A DNA stretch of 64,000 nucleotides, taken from NCBI GenBank assembly GCA_030490835.1, contig CM059973.1:58036008-58100007 (forward strand). Direction: 5' to 3'. Position 1 is the first letter of the stretch; each line of letters begins with the position of its first letter. Source of the DNA: Annona cherimola (lineage: Eukaryota > Streptophyta > Magnoliopsida > Magnoliales > Annonaceae). Shown here one piece after another: positions 11,160 to 22,130 of the stretch. The translations under genes and the position numbers were made by a program. The notes beneath the pieces were generated by a model. It worked only from the letters and a program-made list of their open reading frames with translations, was not told the origin of the DNA and ran no database searches.

Positions 11160-11560
11160 AAGACACCGATGAGTCCGAGGACGTCGTTCTCAACCACGAC
11201 TGCGACTCGTCGGTGGATCGCTATTCCTGCGACGAGTTCCGCATCTACGAGTTCAAGGTGCGCCATTGTTCCCACGGCCGCTCGTACAACTGGACCGAGT
11301 GCCCGTTCGCCCATCCGGGGGAGAAGGCCCGCCGGCGGGACCCGCGGAAGTACCACTACTCCGGCACGGCGAGCCCGGACTTCCGGAAGGGGAGCTGCAA
11401 GCGCGGGGACTGCTGCGAGTTCTCTCATTGGGTGTTCGAATGCTGGCTCCACCGATCGCGCTACCGAACGCAGCCCTGCAAGGACGGGACGGCCTGCAGG
11501 CGCCGCGTTTGCTTTTTTGCGCACACCCCGCCGCAGCAGCAGCAGAGCTCAAGGGGGGTT
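11160..11560 (+). pseudogene. Tandem CCCH zinc-finger (RR-TZF) fragment in B LTR U3
   Basis: Residues YEFKV...[18 protein letters not shown], then [10 protein letters not shown] and [17 protein letters not shown] match the plant arginine-rich tandem CCCH family, which binds RNA and shuttles between nucleus and cytoplasmic granules. The second finger is complete (C-x5-C-x4-C-x3-H). The first has lost its first Cys (TASPDF where the family has ACPDF). The fragment is antisense to the LTR and truncated at both ends. The copy in the other LTR (30450-30870) has a stop at 30577. It is not a functional gene. Confidence 0.85.
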
Positions 11561-11632
11561 GCGACCATGGCCGATTCGTACGACGGTTCGCCGCTCCGCC
11601 AGGTGATGGAGATAGGCTCTTGCTACACGTCC

Positions 11633-12134
11633 AAGTCGCCGTTCGCCGCTGCCATACTCATCTGCCAGGCGTGCCAGTTCAATCATCTCTTCACTTTGGA
11701 CGCGGCCAACTGGCACATGGAGTCCCACAAAGCTTAGGCCCTCTTGTTCTTGAGGATGGATGCCCTAGTAGCCCCTCCTCTCCCGATCCTTTTGTATCAG
11801 ATCTTCGCTTGATGATCTCTCTAGCTCTTGCCTTGGCATTCTTTTCGCCACCTCTGATCTGAATCTTTCTATTCCGAGTTCATCTATCAGCCACATCATT
11901 CGGCACTTCTGCCGGTTTCCTCTTGCCCCAAGATTCCCGGAATGCTTCAAGCACTGCTTTGCATAGAGGGACCACATCATCTCCAGAGACCCATGCATCA
12001 AGGGGCACTGCCTCTGCACACTGCTTTGTGCTGAAGAACCCGCCCACCAATAAATTAAATCCAAACCGCCCATTCTTCATGGCCGGCATGTAAGCGAGAT
12101 CATTGATGTGGGGGAGACAAGGAGAGCAGCCCAT
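11633..12134 (-). pseudogene. Ferredoxin-nitrite reductase fragment in B LTR U3
   Basis: The frame from 12134 reads PHINDLAYMPAMKNGRFGF, LLVGGFFSTKQCAEA and PLDAWVSGDDVVP, then after a one-base frameshift continues GARGNRQKCRMMWLIDELG to about 11633. These are the middle region of plant plastid nitrite reductase (nitrite to ammonium, ferredoxin-dependent). The N-terminal transit region and the C-terminal Cys ligands of the 4Fe-4S/siroheme centre are absent. It is in LTR sense, nearest the LTR 5' end, behind a pyrimidine-rich stretch. The homologous copy in the 5' LTR is split by the SIRE-type insertion. Confidence 0.85.
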
Positions 12135-12284
12135 GAATTGGGAAGGGGAAGAACGGCAACAGGGGGAGGAGGAAAGAAGGGTAGTTTGGTCCCTGGCAAA
12201 TTCTTCTATTCTTTTTTTTTTTTAATTTTTAGATGAGAAGTCATATACTCGTAGTAGTCCCACAGTTAAAAATTTACCTCATCA

Positions 12285-12297
12285 AATGCCCCCTTAG
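12285..12297 (-). other. Polypurine tract of element B
   Basis: CTAAGGGGGCATT on the minus strand directly next to the 3' LTR end at 12284. Position and composition fit the plus-strand primer. Confidence 0.7.
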
Positions 12298-12617
12298 GAA
12301 TTATGCCGCCGTGGGCCACTTGTAAAGGCGTGATTCCTGACATGTTGTTTGGCAGGCTTCTCTTGACTCATGGCGTAGTGAGGAATTTTTTTTTTTTTTT
12401 TTTTTTGAAATGACCCTGCTCACGGGTTCTATTGGCTTCTTGTTTCAGGTTTGACGGCCATTTGCTTGGTTCTTAGGATGAGGAGCATTTTAATTGCTGG
12501 CACTAAAGCATAAGCAATTTCATACTTTTGTAATAGAGTTGTGACCTGTGGTAGTTCTCTTCTCTTTTTTTTTTTTTTTTTTTGAATCTGATGTATATGT
12601 ATATATTTTTGCAGGCA

Positions 12618-15600
12618 ATGTCTTCTCCAGAATTTCCTATTATTTCACCACGAGAGAAATCAGCGGTGAAAAAGAAGCGTTCTTCCCTTGAGGAGCCAAG
12701 GGACAACGCGACTCCTTTTTCCAAGGTAGCTTCAATTGCGGCGCCTCCAACGTCACCTTCTCTCGTTAAGAAGCGTAAGACTGTTGCGTATGCCCGTGCG
12801 GAGTTTAAAAGGCAAAAATCTTCTTCAAAGAAAAATGAATCTTCTAAGAAAAGCTCTCCCGAAGAAATGATGACATCTAAGAAAAAGCAGCGTGTTCCGA
12901 AGAAGAAAACTGCGCAGAGCGCCAAGAAGTACGATCTTTTCTTCGGTCGCCCTTGTGGAGGTTGTTCTTCTTATTTCGGGTGGTATCCTGCCTTAGCAAG
13001 CCGTGAATGCTTTGAATGTTCACATGGGCCTTCTCACTTCAGCCCCATGCGTTGCCACCTTATGGAAGACATTAACGGTCGGTCTACTCGGATCTTTACG
13101 ATTCCAGAGAAGATTTTTACTGAACGTTTGAACTGCCAGGAGGGTTACATTTTTGGGAAAGGTGTTGCTGCAACTGATCCCCGCAAGACTTTTTCAGGTT
13201 GCTTTCTGCTTCCGACCAGGGCCTTAGGCAATCCCCATAATTTTATCGTAGAGACTCCTCGCTGGTTGCAAAAGGAATTAGAAGACTATTCTTTTATATG
13301 CGAGGAGGGTGCTAATGTCTACCGTGGTTGCTTAGGTAACATCCTGGGCTTTAATAAATGGGGACAACATTTGGTCTCTCGTCATGAAGCAGTACTTACA
13401 GCCGCTGGTGTGAAAGATGCGATCTTAGCTACCGGAGAAGGTTTTTGGAAAGACAACAACATTATCAATGCCTTTGTAAGCTTCTGGTCACCGGCGACTA
13501 ACTCTTTCATATTTCCATTTGGAGAGATGAGCATTACTTTGTGGGATCTGAAGGGGATATGTGGCCTTCCTGTGTGTGGATTGCCCTTTGATGAGTGTAC
13601 CCCTCCAAACTTTTCCTTCAACAAGAACCCGATTGCTTCAAAGGTTATAGATCTTCTTGACGAATTATATCAAATGACCAAGAAGGAAAAGTTCACAGCA
13701 AGAGACTGGGTAGCATTATTCTCAAGGATTTCTGACCAACAGGTATCTAATGACAACTGGCCTTCTAACATTGTTGAGTTTCATGCCAGTGGGCAAGGCG
13801 GCCTGTGGCTTCCCCTTGAGCGCCTACAACAAGTACAGCCTGAGGTCGAGCTTATCCTCTTTTTGTGGCTTTGGACCTCCGTGGTCATTTGTCCTTCTTC
13901 TTCGGCCTATGGTCTCGTAAAATGGTCATGTTTTTATGTGGCTTGCGAGATGGCTCAAGGCAAGCGCTTCGCTCTGGCACCACGAGTATTATGTGATATT
14001 TATAAAGGTTTAAATCAGATTGTATATAATGAGAAAGGCCCCGAGCGTACCATTTCTTATTTCCCGGCTCATTTTCTCCTTGGCTGGCTTGGTTTTTATT
14101 TCCCAGAGATTTATGGAGTCGAGGAAGTTACCCAGTTTCCTTCTCAGGGTTTGATATTGAAGAAATTTGCCAAGCGTAACTTAGCCAGCTATAATTTTGA
14201 AGACATGACCGGGCTCCTCATCCAAGCTGGTTATTTTGAAGAGAGGTTCTTTCGTATGGTTGCCCCCTGTGAGTGGTCAACAAAATCTTCCTCTGATGGA
14301 CTGACCCTTGATGAAAAAGACTTTGCATTGTCGCTTCAACTAGGTCTCTTGGCTTACAGGGATGGTCATCGTTTTGAAGTTGAGCCGTATTATCCTCACA
14401 GGTTTGCTCGTTAGTTCGGCTTTGATCAGGATGTTCCTGCATATCTTCCTCGCATCCCGAGATATCAAAGGGAAATTGGGGTCGGACCTCTTCACTGGCT
14501 CGCGGTATGCTCGCGCTTTGAGGGAGTTAAGTTCTCCTGCGAGCTGAAATTTCCTTCGTTTGACCGTCGAGTCCGGGCAACTCAAGATTATGTTCATTGG
14601 TATGGCATCTGTGCGGTGAAAGTTGTCGAGCAAGTTGCGCCTAAATCTCGCTTTTGGGCCTTTAAACCCCTTGACTTGACCACCAGTTGGGGTGAACTGG
14701 GCTTGGTGATGCCTTTTGGGATTAGACGCTTCAAGGAACCAGACGTGGAGGAGACTGAGGCTGTTTGTGTCCAACACATCGATTCCTTCAAGGCCTACCC
14801 TGGGATCGTCGGTTGTAGCTTTCACTGCACTGACTGGGTTGCGGAAGGAAAAGAGTATATTCATCGTGACACCGAGCCATCCAAGAAGACTTTATGGGAG
14901 TTAGCAGCCGAAAAGGCAGCTTCTAAAAAGGATGCGAAACCTATGGAGACTTGGAGTATGTTTCTTCTCTCTTTTCTTTCCCCCCCCCTTTTTTTTTGTT
15001 TAGAATACAATGTCAAGCTTTCCGAGGTTGTATATCCGCCAAAGCCAATCAGTCGCTTTTGGTTTCCCAATCGTCCCACCAACTTAGAGGCTACAGAGTC
15101 ATTGACAATACATGACACTTGTGGTAAGAAGCGAAAAATTCGAAAAATGAGGGATTCGTCTCCAATTGATGGACTTTCAGATCCTTCACAAGGGAAAGGT
15201 TCCTTAGCGCAAAAAGAAGCTGTGAGACCTTCAGAAGAGTCTGATAAAAGGTCATACGCCATTTCCAAGCTACCCGAGCCATCCGAGGAAGGGGACGTTG
15301 TAGCAGGGCCGAATGTTGTGATGAATTCTTCCAATGATTATGAAGTGAGTAAGGGAACACGTGCCGAGGCGCAGAATAACTCTCCTGTGCCACCGGACCC
15401 TAGTGACCATGCTCTGAGTGACCTTTTGGGCTTCCATGTAGATCTCAATATGGGTCAAGATGACCAACCGATGCGGTCTTGTGATAGCGGGCCTATATTT
15501 TCTGATAACATCTTCATGAGAGATTCTCTTGCAGTTCGGACTCCCGAGGCATGTCAATCTCCTCATTCTATAGCCCAAGATACTCCTGTGAAGGCAGCTT

Positions 15601-16664
15601 CTCATTCAGGATCTGGTTCGGGAGGGGAAATCCGCTCGGAGGCTCCACGTAATCACCCAGAAGGCGCGGGTATGAATTTTGAAGGTAAGCCCTCCCTTTT
15701 CTCCTTCTTTTTTTTTTACATTTTTTTTTGATAGCTGCCTTAGTTGTTGAAGTATCTGATGACGATGCTCATGGCGGGGAGAATTCGACGCCGATAGGGC
15801 CGTTACCTGTTTCTCCTATGTCACCAGGTATTTGTATTTCAGCTTTTTCGCCTAGTTAACTTGTGGTTCTAACATCTTGATTCATATTTTTCAGCCTTAG
15901 GACCTGGTTGCTCAGGTGGTCCTCGCTTTAGTTCAACCGATCCGAGCACTGGCGCGAGCTCAAGCGGGGCTCGTCAGCTTCCTGATGTCAAAGATCGCTT
16001 CTTGGATCCTTTGCATCATTTCTTTTCAACTTTCAAGGTGATCGGGGCGGAGCAGTTAGAGCAGCGAGATCTCAAACGTTTGAGGCGCGCAATATCACAA
16101 TTCAAGGGGTGCATCATCTCTTCTTTGGGGGACATGAATTCTCCTGATGATATCACCGACGCGTTTGATATTTGTGAAGATTTTACCATGGTCTTGGATA
16201 GGCTCCAACTTAACGTTTCTGGTTTTGGTGATGTTATACTCTCACTTGAGAAGTTGCGTGCCCATTGGCGCGAGCTTGAGGCTGCTGCACGACCCTTGGT
16301 TTCTGCAGAAGATCTAGCGTCCGCAGAAGTCGACCTCGCCAAATGTAGAGATAGCCTTGCTCAACTTAAGGAACGTAACTTTCAGGTTGCAAAGGAGATG
16401 GAAAGTAAAAAGATGATTGCCGAGGAGATTCGATCTTCCATAGCGGCCAAACAGGCCGAGGTTCGTCGTATTGTCACTTCTATCTTTGTGGATAGAAGTA
16501 GACTAAATTCGTTGATTTCTACCTCCAACGATCTTCAGGCTGAAGTTGACCTCTACAAAGTAAGAATTGATTCAGAGAGTCGGGATATTTCTTCTATGGA
16601 GGCTAAAGTCGAAGAGTTGCGGGCGTATACAGTTCCTCCTGCTGATGTAGTGAACTCTATCTGA
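12618..16664 (+). pseudogene. Antisense spliced plant mobile domain (PMD) gene of element B
   Basis: Four exons join in frame: 12618-14955, 15004-15684, 15735-15827 and 15895-16664, all with GT-AG, phase-1 introns of 48, 50 and 67 nt. A 3' splice site (TTTTTGCAG) just before ATG 12618 suggests a further upstream exon. The product would be about 1290 residues: a Lys-rich N-terminus (~1-110), a Cys-rich CGGCSSYFGW segment, a plant mobile domain (TNSFIFPFGEMSITLWDLKG at ~300; YYPHRFAR then FGFDQDVP at ~595-605), an acidic/Ser linker and a coiled coil (~1080-1290). One TAG (14412-14414) sits where relatives have Gln, so the gene is broken once. It faces pol tail to tail, 84 bp apart. PMD proteins occur in plant transposons and in host silencing and development genes. 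Its role here is unknown. Confidence 0.8.
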
Positions 16665-16748
16665 GTTTTGAAGGAGTCCTTTCCTTCTACAAGGGAGACT
16701 GTAGAGATTTTCTTACAAAATTTTGATGTATGACTCCTTTTGTGACTT

Positions 16749-18212
16749 TTATGGATAATATCTTTTTAAGTAATTCCCATTTACAGTTGCTTTCACTTCA
16801 TATGTGCCATTGCCATAGACCCTTTCAATGATGTAAGGCCCTTCCCATTTAGGTTCGAATTTACCAGTAAGTTTGCCCCCGGTCATAAGCTCTGTGCGTA
16901 GCTTTAGCACCAAATCCCCTCTTTTGAATGAGCGATGTCTCACGACTTTATTGTATGCTTCGACCATCCGAGCTTGATAGAGTTCGATTCGTTGCCGTGC
17001 TTGAACTCGTTTTTCGTCTAGTGCCTCGAGCTCGTCGAAGCGAAGTTTGGCTTGTTGTTCAGTAGTTAACCCAGAATGGATGGCAACCCTTAAGGATGCT
17101 AACTGAATTTCCACTGGTAAAACTGCCTCCGCGCCAAAAAGTAATGAATATGGTGTTGCTCCCGTTGCAGTTCGATATGTGGTTCTGTAGGCCCACAATG
17201 CTTCGGGTAACCTCTCGTGCCAATCACGCTTATTTTTCACAGTGGTCCTTTTGAGGATTCGAATAATATTTTTGTTAAATGCCTCTGCTTGACCATTCCC
17301 TTGTGGGTAATAAGGCGATGAGAACACTTGCTTGATTCTAAACTTTTGGCATAACTGATTGACTTTGTCATTTTTGAATGGCATGCCATTATCTGAGGTG
17401 ATTGATAGGGAACACCATAACAGTAGATGATTTTGTGCTTGATAAATTCAACCACCTCTTGCGCTCGGACTCTCTTGTAAGCTTTAGCTTCTGCCCATTT
17501 AGAGAAATAATCCGTAGCGGCTAAAATATATAGGTGTCCTTTAGATGATGACGGGTTTATCGGACCGACAATATCAAAACCCCACCAAGAGAAAGGCCAT
17601 GAAATAGGTGTTGGAGACATTACTGAAGCAGGAATATGATAAATATCTCCATGCATTTGGCAGGCTTCACAGGATTTTGCAAAATTGATGGAGTCTTGGA
17701 CCATTGTGGGCCAATAATAGCCCAATGTTTTGATCCTATGATAAATGCGACGTCCAGATTGGTGGGCGCCACACTCGTTGGAGTGTGTCTCTTGAAGAAC
17801 CTGACAAATATCATTCCCGTCGATGCAGCGAAGCCAAAGCCCATCAAAAGCAATCCGATACAAGTTATCTTGAAACACTGTATATCGCAAAACAGCCTTT
17901 CTCAGTGACTTCCTCGCATTTGGATCATCTGGTTCAATACCGTATTTGTGGTAATTGATGATAAGGATGCGCCAATCATCATTGTTTGTAGTTACCTCGG
18001 ATACGCACCGTCCAATTTGATTTACTTGGAGCTCTTCGTCATCTTCTAGTCTTTGTACTCGAATTGTCATGTCATCAAGCTCATTGAAAGCAAGGATACT
18101 GGCCAACTTTGATAGTGCATCAACAACTACATTTTCTGACCGAGGAACATGCTCAACCGAAACCATTTCGAATTTTGCCAATAAAGTTTTGAGCTTTGAC
18201 ATAATATTTTCA
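16749..18212 (-). pseudogene. Integrase of element B, frameshifted
   Basis: After the end of RNase H (ENVVVDALSKLAS) the frame carries an HHCC zinc-binding region (ETHSNECGAH...SCEACQMHG) and the first catalytic Asp in WGFDIVGPI, with the second expected Asp context ITSDNGMPFKN reached only after a one-base shift at about 17395-17400. The third catalytic residue lies in GNGQAEAFNK. The C-terminus ends GNYLKRYYP at 16749. Integrase inserts the cDNA into the genome. This copy is cut by the frameshift, and by a second frameshift near 18195 that separates it from RNase H. Confidence 0.9.
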
Positions 18213-19757
18213 CAAATGGGGCTGACGTACTTCGTATTGATTATTTAACTGTTTGATAACCAATTCAGAGTCCCCAAATATTCGCACAAATAAAATATCT
18301 GATTGCAGAAGAAGTTCCATGCCGATGAGTAAGGCCTCGTACTCAGCTTCATTATTTGTTGTGCTTCTTCCAAGAAAATATGAGTGCGGGAATAAGTCTT
18401 TATGAGGGGAGACTACGACAATTCCAACACCAGCTCCGGATGGCTTGGAAGCGCCATCGAAATACATTTGCCACGTTGGATCATCATTTGCATAGAAAAC
18501 CTTCTCATCAGGTAGGTTTTCTAAGATGGGAAATTCTTCTTCAAGAGGATGGGCTTCTAGGAAATCTGCCAATACTTGCCCTTTTACTGCCTTTCGTGGC
18601 ACATATTTGATATCAAACTCAGATAGCAGAAGTGACCATTTTGCTAGGCGTCCTGAAAGCATTGGTCTAGTGATCAAGAACTTGAGGGGATCAGCCTTCG
18701 ATATAAGTATAATCTGATGCGCGAGGAAGTAATGTCTTAGCTTTTGTGCCACAAAAACCAATGCTAGACAAATCTTCTCGATCGAGGAATAATTGCATTC
18801 AGCTTGCAATAATCGTCGACTGAGATAATAGGTGGCTTGTTCTTTGCCTTGGGCATTTTCTTGTGCGAGTAATGCCCCCAGTGATTGTGGGCTGGCAGCA
18901 ATATAGAGAATGAGTGGCTTTCCTTTTACTGGAGTTGTCAAAACAGGAGGATTTTGCAGCAATTCTTTGATGGCTTCAAAGGCCTGTTGGCATTTCGCGT
19001 CCCATTGAAAAGTCGCATCTTTCCTCATTAACTTGTGAAAGGGTTGGCAGCGGCCGGACAAGTTGGAGATGAAACGCCGGATATACGACAATTGACCTTG
19101 CAAACTCCTAAGTTCTCTGAGATTTCGTGGAGGCGGCATATTTTGAATTGCTTCCGTTTTGAGTGGATCGACCTCGATTCCCCTTTGGCGGATTATGAAC
19201 CCGAGGAATTTCCCAGATGATACTCCGAATGCACATTTGAGAGGATTCATCTTGAGATCATACTTTCTTAGGCGCAAGAATACCGATCTCAAATCTTCTT
19301 TATGCTTATTGTGACCTTCAGATCTTACAACCAGGTCATCGACATAGCACTCAACATGTTTGTGTAACATATCATGAAATATATTTTGCATAGCCCTTTG
19401 ATAAGTTGCGCCAGCATTCTTAAGACCAAAAGGCATGACTTTGTAGCAAAAGACACCCATCGGTGTTCGAAATGCTGTTGCGGCTTCATCTGCTGGAGCC
19501 ATCTTGATTTGATTATATCCCGAATATCCATCCATAAAGGATAACGTGTCGTACAGAGCTGTGCTGTCGATTATCACATCAGTGAAAGGAAGAGGAAATT
19601 CATCTTTAGGGCATGCTTCGTTTAGATCTCGAAAATCTACACAGATGCGGATCTGCCCATTTTTCTTTTTGACAGGAACAATGCTAGAAATCCATTTTGG
19701 AAATTTGATTTCCCGAATGAATTCAGCATCAATGAGTTTTTCAACTTCCTTGATGAT
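18210..19757 (-). pseudogene. Reverse transcriptase, RNase H and second (archaeal-type) RNase H of element B
   Basis: RT motifs include GQIRICVDFRDLN (upstream of the open Met at 19577), FMDGYSGYNQIKMAP and the catalytic CYVDDLVVRS (about 19340). A Ty3-type RNase H/tether follows (PLILYIAASPQSLGALLAQE). A second RNase H begins at WQMYFDGASKPSGAGVGIV, with NNEAEYEAL and FGDSELVIKQL. This dual RNase H is a hallmark of Tat elements. A stop at 19758 splits the start of RT from the protease frame, and a TGA at 18210 ends the frame early. It copies the RNA genome and removes RNA from the hybrid. Confidence 0.93.
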
Positions 19758-22130
19758 TTATTCTTCGAGCTCTGGTCGAAATCTTCTCGGAGCTTGCTTG
19801 ACTGGCTTTTTATCCCGCGTAATATGCAGATGATGCATTGCAATAGCGGGGTTGAGACCTAGCATTTCGGAATACCCCCAAGCAAAAACATCTTTGAATT
19901 CACTTAAAAGCCGCCTCAGCGCCACCTTTTCTTTTTCGGCCAAGTTTTTGGCAATAAAAATGGGTCTCGGGTCCTTTTCAGTCCCGAGATTGAATTCCTC
20001 AAGTACGTCAATAGTAGGCTGCCCTCCATCCTCAATCGCAGGTGGAGCGTCCTCTGGTTCCATTAATGCCTCTTCATCATTGTTGGAGTCATCACTTGTG
20101 GAGACACAGTAGGTGATGGCGAAGTTGCCGTCTTCTTCTTCTTTATACCCAAGGCCAAGTCGTTTGTTTCCCTTTTGATAACCAGGGGATCTTTCGGATA
20201 ACGGGATAGGGATGTCACTTCCGAGGCCTGATAAATGTGGTTCATCGGGATAGAACCCCATCAAATCCATAATTTCCTTGCTTTCTCTGCTATAGCGATG
20301 GAAATCCCATTTCTTGAGCTTAGCCGTGGGCAAACAAGAGGATTTGCTAGGGCTACCGTAAACCTTGCCATATTGCTTTATGAAATATTTTTGGGCAAAT
20401 TTTTCATCTTGAGGTTCCTGCACACTTGGAGCAGATACATTAAACCCCACGAGCATTGCTAAAACCTCATCGAGCGTTTCCTTAGGTTTTTTATTTTGGT
20501 GAGCGGCCTCAGTGGCCATTCCGTCACTCTCACAGCAAAGTGACTTGGCTTCCTCATTGGCCTGATTCCGGAATCTCTGAAGAGCTTCCAGATCCACCTC
20601 AAACCTAGGGGAATTGGCTCGAGGCGGTTTAGCAACCTTTTTCAGGACTTCGAGGTCCAAGTAGAACCGTGATCCTGCAGCAGTGTTGCTATAGCTGGTA
20701 GGAGGTGGTATGGTTGCCCCCTGTCGTTGTCGTGGTAGTGGATGTACTGGATTGAGGCTCATATTTTCAAATTTGGTTTGAAATTGAGCCCTTGGTTCTG
20801 TCGTTTCTCGTCCATGACCGCGCCCTCGACCACGACCTTGACCTTCCATCTTCTCACCCTTTGAGAATATATCTGTGCTTACTGGGGCGGGGGGAGCCTG
20901 AGATACCTCCTGCTGACCTTCGTGTGTGGTCGCTTCAACTGCTTTCATTGATGTGTTGACAGCAGATGCCAAATCATAATACTTAGCATCAGAGTAAAAT
21001 GATTCCGCCGTTGTGAATGGTTTATGGTCAGCAAAAATCCTTTTTTCGACTCCATCCTTGCAGTACTTGAAGCATTGATGCACCGTTGATGCGATGATCT
21101 TATTACTATGGAGCCAAGGTCTTCCTAACAGCAAGTTATATGAGGTCGGAGCATTAATCACAAAGCATGAGATTTCGGTGCAGAAATCTTCTATGCTTAG
21201 TTCCAACTCAATTAGGCCCATGGCCTTTTGAGTCCCTTGATTAAACCCGTGAATCACCACACTAGTGTCTTTTAATGCTGATGGAGAAATTCTGATCCTC
21301 CTGAGTGTTCGAAGGGGCAAGATATTAATTGCAGACCCGGCATCAATCATGATTCTGTTAACCAGTTCACCGGCTAGGTTGCCCGTAACATATAAGGGTC
21401 GGTTGTGATTAACGTCTCCAAGCAACATATCCTCATCAGTGAATGAAATGACCTCATCACATTCAGCAGCGTCGACCAGGTAAGCAAGACGGACATTTTC
21501 ATCTGTCAGAACACTCATCAGTGCGTCCCTGGCTTCTTGCGATAATTGCAAGGCGTCGTAAATACTGAGTCGAGCAGGGAGTCGCTTCAAGTGTTCAAGC
21601 ACATCATAACTTACTGAGGTTTTCCCCTGATTGGCTGGTATGTGCTTTTCTGGCTGAGTACGACTTTCTTGTGCCGGGGCTTTACCCTTGTTTTCTGGTA
21701 TAATTCGACCAGATCGAAGAATTGCCAGAACATCCTCTTCAACTTGCACCATATTGGAAGAGGCAGAGTCCTGAATGTTTGTAGCCAATGTTCGTAGTAC
21801 ATCTGAGAAAAATGGCTGTATTTTTGGGATTTCAGGAAAATACCCACTCATTGACTTGATGCACTGATGAACCATGATTTCTTCTTTATCGAATTTTTGG
21901 TTGATTATTCTGCAGTTTATCCATCTCAAAATATAGTCGTACTGAGATTCTCCTAATAGGGGGTGCATGACTTCTATCATCTCTGGAGGGAACTCTGTCT
22001 CATATTCATGGAATCTCAGGATAAACATATCAACGAACTCTTCCCAAGAACCAAATGCTTCTTCGGAAAGAGAGGAGATCCAGAGAAGGGCACAACTGTC
22101 ATGGGCCAAGCTCAAAACAAAGTGCCCAGT
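19758..22130 (-). pseudogene. Gag-like module, protease and RT N-terminus of element B
   Basis: From 22115 a 785-residue frame holds a gag-like segment (SWEEFVDMFILRFHEYETEF, residues ~1-110), a retropepsin (RIMIDAGSAINILPLRTL ~240, with Asp-Ala-Gly as active site, and LLLGRPWLHS ~330), an RGRGRGHGR stretch, and near the end the start of RT (FAWGYSEMLGLNP...KPVKQAPRRF). The frame ends in a TAA at 19758 inside RT. The upstream end is a one-base frameshift at about 22125 from the preceding frame. The protease would mature Gag-Pol. Confidence 0.88.

Larger units (their letters stand above)
6864..12284 (-). repeat. 3' LTR of element B (5421 bp)
   Basis: TGTTCCGGCC at left and CTCATCA at right, matching 26111 onward and 42390. 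On the minus strand the order is: ~60 bp conserved 5' end, a T/A tract, a U3 mosaic of host-gene fragments (12134 to about 10066), a CCGCGGAAC repeat, TATA box (9563-9570), then R/U5 filled with tandem arrays (9260 to 7200). The unit is unusually long for an LTR, and most of the extra length is captured or repetitive. Confidence 0.92.

Noticed and set aside
11555..11737. Plus-strand frame downstream of the CCCH fragment as its C-terminus
   Set aside because: It is the antisense of the nitrite reductase fragment end and 5' flank; the real CCCH similarity stops near 11560.
11633..12134. Nitrite reductase as a functional gene
   Set aside because: Only the middle third is present, frameshifted, and duplicated exactly in both LTRs.
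12503..12925. Minus-strand 140-codon frame
   Set aside because: Antisense to the Lys-rich start of the PMD gene; low complexity.
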